Positions 53,557-64,000 of a DNA stretch of 64,000 nucleotides are shown here, in pieces. The notes below the pieces were generated by a model that was not told the origin of the DNA, searched no databases, and worked only from the letters and a program-made list of their open reading frames with translations. Made by a program: the position numbers and the translations under genes. This stretch comes from Mixia osmundae IAM 14324 (taxonomy: Eukaryota > Basidiomycota > Mixiomycetes > Mixiales > Mixiaceae): NCBI RefSeq assembly GCF_000708205.1, contig NW_014575559.1, positions 212,575-276,574 on the forward strand, written 5' to 3'. Numbering within the stretch: position 1 is the stretch's first letter; each line of letters starts with the position of its first letter.

Positions 53557-55628
53557 ATGGACTTCTTAGAGATCGCACCCGTAGAGACCGCCATCGACTG
53601 GCCCTTCGACGATGAGCCGCTCGAGCGTACTGCTAGCCCTTTGGCTCAGCCATTCTCTGCAAAGGCGGCTCACTTGACGACAGAGCACGACGCAAGAAAC
53701 CCGCCGACGTACGGCGAGCTGCAGGCCATCGAGCCGCCAGACTCTCGCTTCCATCGATGGAGGGACTGGGTAGCCAAGCGAGCAGGCGAGAGATACATCG
53801 ATCAATCTGCACCGCCTCCGAGGCGAGCTCGACCAGTGGGAGCCTCGCTGCCTTTGTCATCGACCGAGCAACTCTCTAGCATCCGAACGGCCTACGATGA
53901 TCCTCCCAGGCTGTTCGTCCACCCGTCTTGCAAGACCAGACTGACCCGGCATACGGCTTTGGCAAGCATTGGCTCTCGATTCGTCTCGCTCGGCATAGAG
54001 AGCACACCGCTCTGTAGCGCTGCCCTGCCCGTCACAGTCGACGTGAGGACAGAGCAAGATGCTGTCGAGAGCCTGCCTCGCTATATCCTCATCGGCACGA
54101 ACGAGGGTCTCTATGCGCTTGACTTGGCGCCCAGATTGTCACTCAACGAGCGCAGCGACCAAGTCAATCTGGAGGATGCCAACGCCGTCATGATGCAAGT
54201 GCGTCCTCTTTGCGTCAGCCTGCAAGCTGACGTTGGTCTGCTCGGTCCAGATTAGAGGATCTAGGCGTGACTCAGTTGTTCGTCTGGGAAGAGCCGGGCA
54301 GCGAGCGAGGGATCGTCCTTGGCCTCGTCGACGAGGGCCCGACTCGATCGCTGAGGATGGTACGTAGCTCTTCTGAGCCTCAAGCCTGGCTCAGTCTGCC
54401 CCCACAGTGGCCGCTCGCATCGATCCTGAACCTCGTTCGATGGCGGACCACGTCCTCTGCTTCCACTGCCGTCAAAGCACAATCGAAGCGTCTTAACCGA
54501 CAGAGCATGCCAGACGGACTCACCGCTCTTCGAAAGATGTTTGCAGCCACAGCCATCAGACCAGACGCCATCGATGAGCAAGAAGGACCTTTGCTTTCAA
54601 GGCGGTCTCTCAATCTCGGCAAGCGACGATCACTCCTCATGTGTCCACCTGCTACATCGAACGACATGCCGGACGAGAAATACGAAAGAGCGCGACCGCT
54701 GCGATCAGATCAAGAATGGGCTCAAAGTTTCATCGATGTCGTCGAGCCGTCATATGGCGAGGGCAAGATACTGTTCTTTGACGTCACAACTTATCCCGGC
54801 GGGCGACTGTATCTTTCGATAGCAACGAAGTCTACGCTGGACGTTTACGAATCCATAACGCATACGGATAGATGCTTCGAGTCAATTGCCTGTCTTGCAG
54901 TACACAATACGCCGACCAGTGCCACCATCATTGAGGCACGCAATGATCTCTTCGAGCAGGGTCTTTCTGCCGATTACGCCAGTCGTACTCAACTAGCAGC
55001 TTATGTCACGCTCAAGTCTCGTTCGGTCGCAATTCGCCTGCTAGATGGCGCCGTTCGTGAGCTCACCCTAGGCTCTGGACGAGATCGTAGCTCGAGCAAC
55101 GGCAGTCATGGCTCCGTCTCATCTGTCTCGAGCAGTCACTCGCCCGGCAAGCGCAAGCTGTGGTGCCCGCTGATACATATTGCCTACGGCCGCCCCAGTC
55201 TGCTCGCTTTCAGCAAAGGCAATAGGACTGTCATTGCTGCTGACCCCTTTCCATTCGACGATACCGCGTTTGCAGGCTCGATCAGGCCGCTCAAACCTGC
55301 TACCATACAAGGGCGTACTGCCCTGGATTGGGACAGCCAAGGTCTAAGTCAGGTCATTACGCTTGACGCAAACAAGGGTACTCGAGACTTGCATATCTTT
55401 GCAGCCTTTGGCGATACTTCGCTGGAGGTTCAAGAAGTCCGCCTCTCCGCCCCTCGACTTTCTCGCAATCAGAAGTCCAAGATCGAAGCAGATTCCACGA
55501 TGTCGTATAACTTCTCGACAGAGATCTCGCTGCTTGGCGTGCTAGCAGATGGTATCGCGCTCCTCCGCGTGACCTCCCTGCTCGAGCACAAGCTCGTTCT
55601 GCTCATCGCGGAAGCAGCAAGCTCGTGA
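53557..55628 (+). CDS. Large protein of unknown function, possible CNH/beta-propeller type
   Basis: Exons: 53557-54198, 54276-54359, 54408-55628 (648 aa). The N-terminal 110 residues are acidic and disordered. From about residue 175 the sequence is rich in beta strands, with ILIGTNEGLYALDL recalling the repeat of CNH or WD propeller domains, later VTQ/LFVWEEPG, SERGIVLGLVDEG, ILFFDVTTYPGGRLYLSIAT and LHIFAAFGDTSLEVQEVRLS. I do not recognise the protein. The first intron (77 nt, acceptor CTCAG at 54275) was chosen for frame; the second (48 nt) is a multiple of three and might be retained. A role in vesicle tethering or signalling would be speculation. Confidence 0.55.
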
Positions 55629-55681
55629 TAGACGGAATCCATAGAGACAGCCTGATTACAAATGCAAGCGTTGCGAAATTC

Positions 55682-57749
55682 TCATGCCACCTGGCTTCCA
55701 CCCCTTTGCGCGTCGGATGCTGCCAAGATCTCTAGGAACTTGGGCGTCCGGATGAACTTTGGCACCTGCATACAGTCTGTCAGAATCCGCGGGAATCCTT
55801 GCCTCAACGAGACGTACCTGGTCCGTTGCGAGAAGGCGGAAGATGTGGCCTTGTATCCTTTCATAGTGACGCAGAAGCGTCTGGACTTGACTTGCCCGCA
55901 ATGCGACGCCTGGCAAGTCAGAAGTGGCATTGTTACCATCCGCTGTCGCATCTGTAGCGTCGCTATGACGCTTGGGTGCTCCGCTATCTTGTTGAATCTT
56001 CTGGACGAACGTGACGACGTCGCCGCGCAGATTGTGATCTATGTTCAGCTCGCTTGGCGAAGCAGGCGCGAGATAGGTGTCATAGATGTTCATTGCCGCA
56101 CTAACGAGTGCTTGCTGGTGCACTTCCATCGCGGACGAAGCAGTGACATTGCTGGTGCTCTTTTCCGCCTTGACGCCTGGTCTGCCGCCGATAGCAGAAG
56201 ATGTTGTGGAAAACCTTCTTCTGAAATCGGCAACGTCTAGCCAGAAGCCTAGGTTCTCCTCGCAATACGAGCTCCGTAGATAGTCCCTGAAGAGGGCTCT
56301 AAGGGCAGGTTGTTCTAATATCGCGGTTAGCCGCGCGGTGGAAGAATGCGGCTCTTTCGCCCAATTTGTCACTGGTTCAGATGCGTCGCCGCGGAAGAGG
56401 TCGATGAGGTTGCCGCTGATGAGCTGACTGTCGAGCGCTTCGGTGAGCGCGGTATTGCCATAGACTGCTTTGTCGTTGGCTTTATCAGTATTCAGCGGCA
56501 GTGCGCCTCGTAGTGGTTGCTCGGGCGCTTTCTCGTGGCTCGGGTCTCGTGGCATGGCAGGGCGAGCAGCGGCCAGAGTAGTCACACTGCCTGCAGCGAC
56601 TGCTTTGCCCTCATCTGTGACTCTGTAGAAGACTTTGACGCCCCATTTGAATTGCGCTCGCTGATGGTTCGCAGTGCCAGGATTAGCAAGCACTTCGGTC
56701 AGCATGACGCGATCTGTTGATTTGGACTTATCGCTGAACAGGCTTATGTAGCCATATCGAACAAAATGAGCAAGCAGGTCCGCGGCCTCCTCTCGGCAGC
56801 ACACTGTGGTAAAGTCGCCGAGCCATTCTACCGCGTCGACGGAATTGAAGACGTGCTTGACGACAACTCTATCGCCAGAGGTGAACTTCTCAGTCAAGTC
56901 TTGGAACTCCACGCCGCCCGACCGATCGAACAACTCTTGTTGCTGCTTGGTGGTCTCTGTCCAGCTTTTGGTGCTGTTCGGCGGTCTACTTGGGTCAAGC
57001 TGATCTATCATATAATTTGGATGTCGACCACCGGAGAAGCGCCTGAAGACTGCTTCCACAATCACGCGCGACACATGGATCTCGTCGTCGCTCTGGCGTC
57101 GCTCAAGGTGGAGTAGCTTCATACAGATGGGCTGACTTGTGAAGACGTGGACGAGCCCATCCGCGGATATGCCATTCTTTGTGATGAATCGCTCCAGGAT
57201 GTGCAGCCCTTTCGGTGTGATCTGGTAGATGCCACGCTCCTTGAACGCGCTCAGCTCGGCATCGACGGCGTTCTGAATCAGGCGAGCGTCCATGAAATGC
57301 TGGCACATCCCTTTCGCAATCTCCCTTGACATTGTGAATGTCGTCGTGGTTGTTGTCGTCACGATTCGGGAGGCGTCATTGGGATCTGTCGTGCGATTGC
57401 TCTGCGAAAACCGCAGAGACGCAAGATTGGCGGCCGCGTCGTCTGTTGTGAACGAATTTGGATACGTCTTGAAGAAGCGAGAGTTGTTCTTGAGCTCGAG
57501 CGAGACCATCAACGTCGCGAAAAGGTCGTGCGTATCCTGCAAGCTGACCGTCAGGAGGTTTTCCATCAGAACGAACAACTGTGTGCGCACCTTGCAGAAC
57601 GGATTCCCTCGCCTGCCTGTCTTTAGCATATGACTGCTCTGCATGTCCGGCTGTGTATCCGGCTGGGGTTGCTCCGGAGGCGCTTGCATGCCGGAAGAAG
57701 GGCCGCCGTTGGGCGCCAGGGGTTGTTGATTCGCTGCATGCGATGTCAT
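55682..57749 (-). CDS. SST2: DEP-RGS regulator of G-protein signalling, SST2/FlbA type
   Basis: Exons: 57749-55818 and 55765-55682 (671 aa), with a 52-nt GT-AG intron near the 3' end. Without splicing the frame stays open, but only the spliced form gives the RGS ending RLLATDQVPKFIRTPKF. After a Pro/Gln-rich leader come the first DEP-like region (about residues 60-240), a second DEP (GDRVVVKHVFNSVDAVEWLG, about 285-370), and a C-terminal RGS domain (about 475-640) with RALFRDYLRSSYCEENLGFW and IYDTYLAPASPSELNID. Fungal SST2-type proteins bind the tails of pheromone or nutrient GPCRs through DEP and speed up GTP hydrolysis by G-alpha. Convergent with the preceding gene, 53 bases apart. Confidence 0.92.
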
Positions 57750-58378
57750 GATAGCGCGGTCAAGCGGGCGCTAGCAAATTTGACCGAATCGATTTCTATT
57801 CTGTTGCTCTATAGATGCAAGATCACTCGACCTGACAGGCTACAGAGTCGCACGCGGGTCGTGTGAGAGTCGGCGAGCAGTCGAATTCGCGTGGGTGCTA
57901 CGCAGATGTCGAGGCGGGGGCCTTGCCTATTGGACCCTTCGATAGGCTTGGCAAGCTTCGATGGTCAGCCTGACTGGTTCGCAAGGCTGCCCCGAGCTGC
58001 TGCTGTCTTAGCTGCTGGGAGCGTTGCCAGAACGCGAGCAGATAGACTCGCGCACAACACGCTCGAATGTCGCCGTCGGCAGGCAACAGCGCGTTTCGAG
58101 TACGTCTGTAGCGCCTTCCGGGCACGCGCAGACACTGCAGGGCCCGCAAGAGCTAGCTACGTGCCCTGATGGTATGGCTCGGGCTACCCTTTGAACACCT
58201 CACTCGAGGCAAAGCGCGCGTTTTGATTGTCGACTCTGGCTCGGCCCCCGCATAAAATCCGACCAGCTGGCGCCGCCCTGTCGCGCCGATCAGCAGCGCT
58301 GATGTAGCATCTGCTCGTTGGCTGTTCCCACGTCTCTCAGCAGCTTCGCATCCCTCGTACGGCGCCCAGGAAGTTCAC
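57750..58378. other. Divergent region between SST2 and HEI10
   Basis: About 630 bases between head-to-head genes. A 93-codon open frame on the plus strand (57891-58169) and its mirror on the minus strand have no recognisable content and overlap each other, so I leave them out. A TATA-like CATAAAAT is present at about 58250. Nothing else is recognisable. Confidence 0.4.
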
Positions 58379-59600
58379 ATGGATCTCAACGAGCTTCGAT
58401 GCAATCATCTCAAGTGCCGCAAGATCTTATCACTCGAAGGCAAGGGCGTCTCCACTAGCTGCTCTCGTACGGATCCGCCTACGTCTAGCGCATAGTCTCA
58501 GCTGAGAAGCGCACAGATGTATTCTGTGTTGCATGTGCCAACACACTCTTCACTCCGGAGCGCCTGTGTCCAGCTTGCGAGACTCACTTGCCGCACGAGT
58601 TCAGTCGCGCACGCGGCGGGTACGTCTGATCTGACAGCGACAGCAGTGACGATATGCTCTACTTTTCGCTCAATCCGTCCACCGAGTTTCGCAACACGGT
58701 CCTCGCCGGGCTGTCGCCGAGCATCATCGTCGATATTGTCTCCCGTGCTCTCAATTTCTGGCAAGTGGCGCCCAAAAGAGACAGGGCATCGTCCGATTGA
58801 TGCTTCTGCAGGACGTACCAGCAAGGACAAGAGAAAATATTCCAAGAGATGCTTCTGAAGCATTCACAAGAAGTCAGGCGCCTGCACATCGCTTCGCTGA
58901 ACTGACGTGCGCAGCAGCACGCAACGATCCTCGAGCAAGATAATCTTAATATCACTCAACGTGCTAATCAGGAGCTCGACCGTAAGTTCTTTCACATCGA
59001 CGAATACAGCCTGATACTTGTACAGGCCTTCGCAACCGTCTCGATGGCAAGACGTCCACACGAGCCAGCGAAGGCTAATATTGACTTTGCAGATGCACAA
59101 CGAGAGCTGGACATGACACGTCAGCAGCAGCGAGATCTCCAGACGACGCTTCGTGGCAGTCAACGCCAGCAGCATTCCCTCCAAGTAAGCTCGAGCCGTC
59201 TGAGCAGCTAGACACTGACCATTGACGCTAGTCCAAATATGATCGCATGCGGGCCAGTATCGGTCCTCGTGCCAATCCTGATCTGCTCGCGACCTCTTCA
59301 GGAACGAGTCCAGCGGCCGGTCATACATTCGAGCTAACTCACTCTCGTCGCTCGTCAATTGAGCACGAGCAAACTCACAGGCCCACGCCTTATCGTGTGC
59401 ACGAGAAGCCCATACAAGAGACGCATATCGAGCGCATGCCACTTCAGTCACATTCGCGACTCACAAACATTGCCATGCCTGCAACCTCAAAAGCAAGCCA
59501 TCGCTTCAACTGGCAAGCACCGAAACTGGCCGAAGAGCCCAAAACGAGCAAGAGATTCGCACGCCCGATGCCTACCCATTCAAATACTCGCATGCTATGA
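58379..59600 (+). CDS. HEI10: HEI10/CCNB1IP1-type meiotic RING E3 ligase
   Basis: Exons: 58379-58466, 58517-58619, 58647-58760, 58812-58872, 58918-58981, 59026-59046, 59093-59184, 59232-59600 (303 aa). The RING is LRCNHLKCRKILSLEGKGVS, CSHVFCVACANTLF and ERLCPACETH. The HEI10 core follows: LNPSTEFRNTVLAGLSPSII, DIVSRALNFWTYQQGQEKIF, then a coiled coil (HATILEQDNLNITQRANQEL, AQRELDMTRQQQRDLQTTLR) and a Ser/Thr/Pro-rich tail. HEI10 concentrates at meiotic crossover sites and drives crossover designation. Introns 58761-58811 (GCAAGT) and 59047-59092 (GCAAGA) are GC-AG. Intron 2 is odd: a GTACGT donor gives only 27 nt (58620-58646); a GC donor at 58590 would give 57 nt. Seven introns split a short gene, one exon being 21 nt. 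Confidence 0.85.
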
Positions 59601-59682
59601 CACGGCAACGTCAAAGCTATCTGCATTCGTATGTTTCTACAAGTGTCATATTCGAGTGAGGCGAAAAATCGAAGCGTCGTCA

Positions 59683-62102
59683 TCATTTCTGCCACATCCC
59701 CTGCATCGCTTGGAAGGAGCACACGCCAGATGGCGAGCCTGGCCTGGAAGTATTGGCATTGCTCGTGAGACTGAGGCCATTGAGCCGATCGTTAAGAGCA
59801 TCCGCAGGATCGGTCGGTGCAACGATGAGCTTGGCTTTGCCAGAGAGCACGCTCGCGAGTTTCTCGCCCGCTGCAGGACCCTTGAAAGCATCGCAGAAAG
59901 CCATGCCGAGTCTATTGACCAGAGCGCACTTCGCTAGACCAGCTACGCGAGCGACGTCTTGGGGATCTTCTTTGGTCGGCTTGCTGACTTCGTCTAGCAA
60001 TGCTGCGCTAGAGCCAGTGAGATAAGCTGGTTTGAGACCGGCAGGCAGAGGCGATGCAAGCAAGCCTGATGCGTTATTCGAGACTTTGCCGTAGAGCTGT
60101 GAGCGATATTCCTTGAGTCTCAAAGGATCGAGATGGAGAGGATTGCCAGCCATGAAGTCTGCTCGAGTATCATATCGGCCCGCGCCGGGCAGCGAGCGCA
60201 AATGCTGCGTGAACGCAGCAAAGTCTTCGCGAGATTTGCCATTCAGCGCGGGGTTCATGTTTTCTTGCGCTGGCTTGTCAGCATATAGAGAATCGGCATC
60301 GGCAGAAGGCAGCTTGAGATTGCTGTTCCATTCTGAAAGCTTGCCAGACAGTCGCGTGCTCAGATCCAGCGTTGGCAGCATGGTACGATGAACGTTGAGA
60401 TTGCTGTGGAATGGCGCAAAGCCGCCTGGACCCCATGCTGAACCTGCATGCGAGAGATCCTTTGACAGGTTTGGCTTGGCAATCCGTTGCGGCCGCCGAG
60501 CTGCTGCATTCGCGGACGTAGATGCTTGCGGTGTTTCTGGCTGAGCGTTCATTTGCGTTGAGGAGTCAATAGATTCCTCAGGGCGCGCAGAAGCCGTGAA
60601 GTTATGCTCCGCTTTGACAGAGGCGTAGTCCGAGGACGCTACTGATGACGGGCTTGTCGAAGCAGACACCGTTGCTGAAGCAGACGAGCCGGATGTGGAG
60701 GTTGCAGCTTGTGCAAAGCCGCCTTGGGCCAATCTGGTCAGGACGCTGTCCCACTTGTCCTTCAACATGCCGACTTCAGACTTGAGCTCTGTGTTGGCCA
60801 ATTTGAGACCAGACATCTCTGCTTGAAGATCACTGATGATCTCGTCCCGATCGGCAATCTCTTCTTCGAGCTGAGTGATGTACTCTTTCCTGCGATGACG
60901 GAAATTACGAGCAGAGATTTTATTCCGCATCTGACGCTTCTCCCTGCAGCGAAGCAGCGTCAGCATCGCAACCATGCTTGTAGTGTGGGACTCGATGGGA
61001 CGGGACGTATTCGAGATCAGACAGATGAACGTACTTTGAATTGAGCTGCTGATATTCTTCCGCTGACGGTTTGTCAACATAGTCGGGCGCAGGGATCACG
61101 ATATGGGGCAGGTGACCCGTAGAGCCCGAAGTCGAAGCGGCAGTACGCTTGGCAGGTAGTACGATGGGCGGAGTAGGTTTGCTGGCAGGGATGGTGAGAG
61201 CAGCGACCGAGCCTGGCACGGGTGCGCCATTAGCACGTCTGGGTCGGCTTGATGACCTCGGTGGAGCGGGCGACTCTGATGCTTCTCTGACACTCGCAGA
61301 CCGTGCATTTCGGCGCGCTGTGGTGCGCGTGCGTGCTGGCATAGCGAGTGGCTCAGTCTCCTCGGACTTGATGACAGCTGATGTGGATCCTTGCTCCATC
61401 ATGTCGGGATGGATAGCGTCAGAGACGAGCGTAGGGTCGATCGTTGCGCTCGACGCAGCAGAAAGCTCAGTCATGAGACTGTCTGTCTGACTTTGGATAG
61501 CGTTGAGTGCGCCAGTGGAGAAAGGATATTCGTCCGACGAGGCATCTTCGGATGATGTGTTGCGCGAGGCTTGTTCGAGCAGGGCAAAGCGCGAGGTAGT
61601 CTCCTGAGCCAAAGCATGGATACGTTGCAGATCGGCAGGAGAGTATGCGTCGGTGTTGACGGGCACTCCCTTGCCTGTACCCTCCATGTAGTATCTGCGG
61701 GGAGTCAGTCAGCCCTGCACAGTAACAGATTGATCCAGATGTGACCCACTTGAGCAGATTAGACATCGCATTGGGCGTAGCCGATCGAGGGGGAACGAGC
61801 GAGGACGCTGACAAGGGCATCGGGCTCGTCATGGCCAGGTCAAGGTTGAGGTACTTGGCGTAGTCCTCCTCCTCATCGGCAGTGTTAGCAAGGTAGGCAT
61901 TCGTCTGAGGTTTGTCGCCCTGGAGCTCGGAGGCGGCGATCGCCATCATCTCATCATCTTGCTCATCCAGCGTTGACTGATTCTGAGGTGCTACATTGGG
62001 CGAGCGAGGCCAAGATGAGTCCTCTGAGCCTTGGCGCGAGAGCGAATGAGTCAGCGAGGGCGATGAGGGTGTTGGCGAGTCATGATCCCCTATAGGATCC
62101 AT
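59683..62102 (-). CDS. bZIP transcription factor
   Basis: Exons: 62102-61750, 61694-61035, 60943-59683 (757 aa). The basic region and zipper start at about residue 338: KEKRQMRNKISARNFRHRRK, then EYITQLEEEIADRDEIISDL and three more leucine heptads. The NxxSARNFRxRR core differs from the AP-1 and ATF consensus and matches a basidiomycete bZIP subgroup in which the basic region is preceded by a conserved stretch (DKPSAEEYQQLNSK). The N-terminal half is Ser/Pro/Glu-rich, as expected for an activation domain. The C-terminal 300 residues contain LSTRLSGKLSEWNSNLKLP and other blocks I do not recognise. Introns are GT-AG, 55 and 91 nt. Target genes are unknown. Confidence 0.87.
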
Positions 62103-62344
62103 GCTGGCCGTGTTGGCTTCTGTCGCACCTTATCGGATCAGGAGCGATGGAGGTGGACCAGTCCGAGTGATGATGATGATATATCTCCTCGAATCAGGCC
62201 ACGTCGATCTTGCTGTGCGAAGCTGCTCGAAGGCCGAGCTCGCGCGAAGGGGCTTCGTCAGCGCGGCGCGGAGCGGGGTTAAACTCCTTTTGTCCGATCG
62301 AGTCCAGCCGATCTTCGAGGTTTCCGACATCAAGCTTTGCAGCC

Positions 62345-62818
62345 ATGTCGTTCAGGCTTATCACATGCACATGCAGAGCAGCACTCCCGCGGACTTTGTC
62401 GACAGCAAGACCATCTCGATCGACCTTCGCAACGACGACGAGTAGATGGCAGGAGGATGACGCGGCGGCAAAGCTAGAGATACTCAAAGCGAGAGCAGCC
62501 AAAGCCAAGCGCAACGCTACCCTCATCGATCGACCTTCACCACCCAGTCTACCCGCAGCAGAGCAGCGCGAGTTTGAGGAACTGCAAAAGCAGGCCTATG
62601 CACCTTTCTCGTCTGACGCCGCCAATGCTGCCAACATCGAAAGTCAAGGCATCGTCGATGAGACTGAAGTCCATCATCCCGATCTGCGCAAGAAGCCAAA
62701 GCCACTTTTTGAGGGCGAAGTGAATCCTCAGACCGGCGAAGTGGGCGGACCCAAGAGGGAGCCTTTCCTACAGAATGCCAGAGACTGGAGCTACGGTGGA
62801 CGCGTGACAGACTTGTGA
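62345..62818 (+). CDS. SDH8: Succinate dehydrogenase assembly factor 4 (SDHAF4/SDH8)
   Basis: A single-exon gene of 157 aa. The first 30 residues (MSFRLITCTCRAALPRTLST) are rich in Arg, Ser and Thr without acidic residues: a mitochondrial presequence. The C-terminus carries the family signature FEGEVNPQTGEVGGPKREP followed by DWSYGGRVTDL, very close to the WSFNGRVTDF ending of SDHAF4 proteins. SDHAF4 binds flavinylated Sdh1 in the matrix, limits its autoxidation and helps form the Sdh1-Sdh2 dimer. The open frame extends upstream to an earlier start at 62210, but the Met at 62345 directly precedes the presequence. Confidence 0.9.
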   Translation: MSFRLITCTCRAALPRTLSTARPSRSTFATTTSRWQEDDAAAKLEILKARAAKAKRNATLIDRPSPPSLPAAEQREFEELQKQAYAPFSSDAANAANIESQGIVDETEVHHPDLRKKPKPLFEGEVNPQTGEVGGPKREPFLQNARDWSYGGRVTDL

Positions 62819-63626
62819 GATACTCATCCGTCGCTCGTGATTAGTCTGACCAGGACACTGCCCATTCACAGCTGACCACTTGAAACGCGCGGACCCAGCG
62901 CGGTCTGGATTAGCGTTGTCGCCAAGTAGCGCTCACCCTTACAAGCCCGGCATGCTCCTATCGCTGCCGAATCATTGCAGCCTCCACCTGAGCAGCCGAG
63001 GCGGCCTGCAAAGATTGGCATCAATCTCACTGGGTAGTCGTAGGCACGCGAGACCGTATTTGTAGTGCACTGTTGTCCCCATTGCACACTCACTACGCGC
63101 TGCCTCACTCCTTGGCTGTGTGTGCCGCGGTGATCATGCGGCCTTGCCAAGATACAACAAAGGGTGCATATTTGATATCATGTCACTGCCCATGAGCATC
63201 TTCCGCGATCTTCTCCGCGCTCGTAAGGAAGATCTGGTGACGTATATCATTGCCAAGCTTCTGTCCAGCTGGAAGCCATCCTGTCCCGTTATGTCACAGG
63301 CTTGACGCCCTTCGGCGCCGGGCTTGCTGACAAACTCCGTTGACAAATCTCAACTCTGTTATCTGCGCCCGAACTTTCGGCATGGGGCCGCCGCGTTTGT
63401 CACAAAAGGGTCGCCCAGGATTCGGAGCACTGACAAACTGAGCTGGTCTTGTCAAACGTACAAGAAGGCAGGCGGCTCATCGACAGATTCGGATCGTAGC
63501 CAGTCGAGTCGGCAGCGAGCAGACGGGTAGATATCGCCGACGGTCAGTGCTCAACCCGACATCGACTCGTAACGCCAAGCAGACATTTCGTCACCTTCGC
63601 ATAGCCTGCACATCGACACGAACACA
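62819..63626. other. Intergenic region upstream of the ABC transporter gene
   Basis: About 800 bases without a supportable gene. Several TTTGTCA/TGACAAA-type heptamers lie at 63328-63450, in the presumed promoter of the PDR-type transporter, and could be binding sites. This is only a pattern I noticed. Short ORFs here have no conserved content. Confidence 0.4.
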
Positions 63627-64000
63627 ATGGCTCATAGTAGCGGCTCCTCGGAGACGCGCATACAGTTGGACAATGGCCTCGATCAAGTCAGTCCCATCAA
63701 CGACTCAAATAATCACAAAACTCCGGCGGCTGGCGCAGCTCGCAAAGCAGGCGAGCCGACACCGTACTTCACACCCGCTGAACGCACAAGAAGCTACTTC
63801 GATACCACCAACCCCGAGTTCAAAGAGCTTCGTCGTCAGATATCCAATGAAATCGATAGAACAACAAGCGCGATGCCCGATCCTGAGAGCGAGGATTTCG
63901 ACCTGCATGAATTCCTCTCCAAGATACTGGACAAGCATGATGCCAGTGGTGTCAAGCGCCGCACAACCGGTCTTGTCTGGGCAGATCTCGTCGTTGAAGG
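63627..64000 (+). CDS. PDR-type ABC transporter (3' partial)
   Basis: 124 codons before the window ends. The N-terminus is hydrophilic (PYFTPAERTRSYFDTTNPEF), followed by SEDFDLHEFLSKILDKHDAS and GVKRRTTGLVWADLVVEG. This is the N-terminal segment that precedes the first nucleotide-binding domain in fungal full-size ABCG (pleiotropic drug resistance) transporters such as Pdr5/Cdr1 (FDLRxxL, GVxWxDLxVxG). Nucleotide-binding and membrane domains must lie beyond the window. Its role would be efflux of xenobiotics or lipids at the plasma membrane. Confidence 0.85.
   Translation, partial: MAHSSGSSETRIQLDNGLDQVSPINDSNNHKTPAAGAARKAGEPTPYFTPAERTRSYFDTTNPEFKELRRQISNEIDRTTSAMPDPESEDFDLHEFLSKILDKHDASGVKRRTTGLVWADLVVE

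Noticed and set aside
54219-54251. A GC-donor intron (GCAAGC) in the unrecognised gene at 53.6-55.6 kb
   Set aside because: It would keep the frame but is only about 30 nt with the branch-like CTGAC next to the donor. The GTGCGT to CTCAG intron is more plausible.
62866-63346. Short frames on both strands between SDHAF4 and the ABC transporter
   Set aside because: They overlap each other on opposite strands, have no protein-like composition, and fit a promoter region better.

Overview
The window is nuclear DNA from a fungus, most likely a basidiomycete with a compact genome. GC content is high and genes sit 30 to 800 bases apart, often tail-to-tail or head-to-head. Most are split by very short introns of about 41-60 nt. 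The gene set (lipin, KCS1, SST2-type RGS protein, RIC8, PDR-type ABC transporter, cytosolic and mitochondrial housekeeping genes) is typically fungal. A Pucciniomycotina such as Mixia is my guess, not something the sequence proves. I found no rRNA, CRISPR array, transposon or virus-like element.

Layout. 1-10.5 kb: the 3' part of a FluG-type glutamine synthetase-like gene, EFG1, a SLD7-like gene, a UPF0538 gene, a ZIP zinc transporter, MYG1 and a membrane-anchored PC-esterase/NXPE-like protein. 11.3-12.1 kb: a strongly repetitive secreted-peptide precursor, the most interesting gene here. 12.3-30 kb: PSF3, ATP11, two small genes, KCS1, RPL6, a multi-pass membrane protein, CFT2, ARF1, a GT32 glycosyltransferase, a TMA17-like gene, RPL36 and an unrecognised gene. 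30-31.9 kb: a gene-poor stretch holding two inverted tRNA-Gly genes and a short tandem repeat. 31.9-46 kb: a SNF2/ULS1-like translocase, a GNAT protein, METTL5, a RING protein, RIC8, lipin and hexokinase. 45.6-64 kb: a SET-domain methyltransferase, nuclear peroxiredoxin, derlin, BMT5, an HsbA-like protein, DUS4, a large unrecognised protein, an SST2-type RGS protein, HEI10, a bZIP factor, SDHAF4 and the start of an ABC transporter.

Three observations stand out. (1) The secreted precursor has at least 13 copies of an RRIF core, separated by Lys-Arg and then Glu-Ala/Glu-Pro dipeptides. That is the layout of a Kex2 plus Ste13 (dipeptidyl aminopeptidase) processed pheromone such as yeast alpha-factor. 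(2) About 12 of the roughly 96 introns I could place by protein homology start with GC instead of GT, far above the roughly 1% usual in eukaryotes. (3) Two tRNA-Gly(GCC) genes have identical 56-nt bodies but unrelated acceptor stems.

Exon coordinates were worked out by hand from reading frame, splice signals and remembered family consensus. Most coding lengths were checked for frame consistency. Functional assignments rest on recognised motifs, not on a database search.
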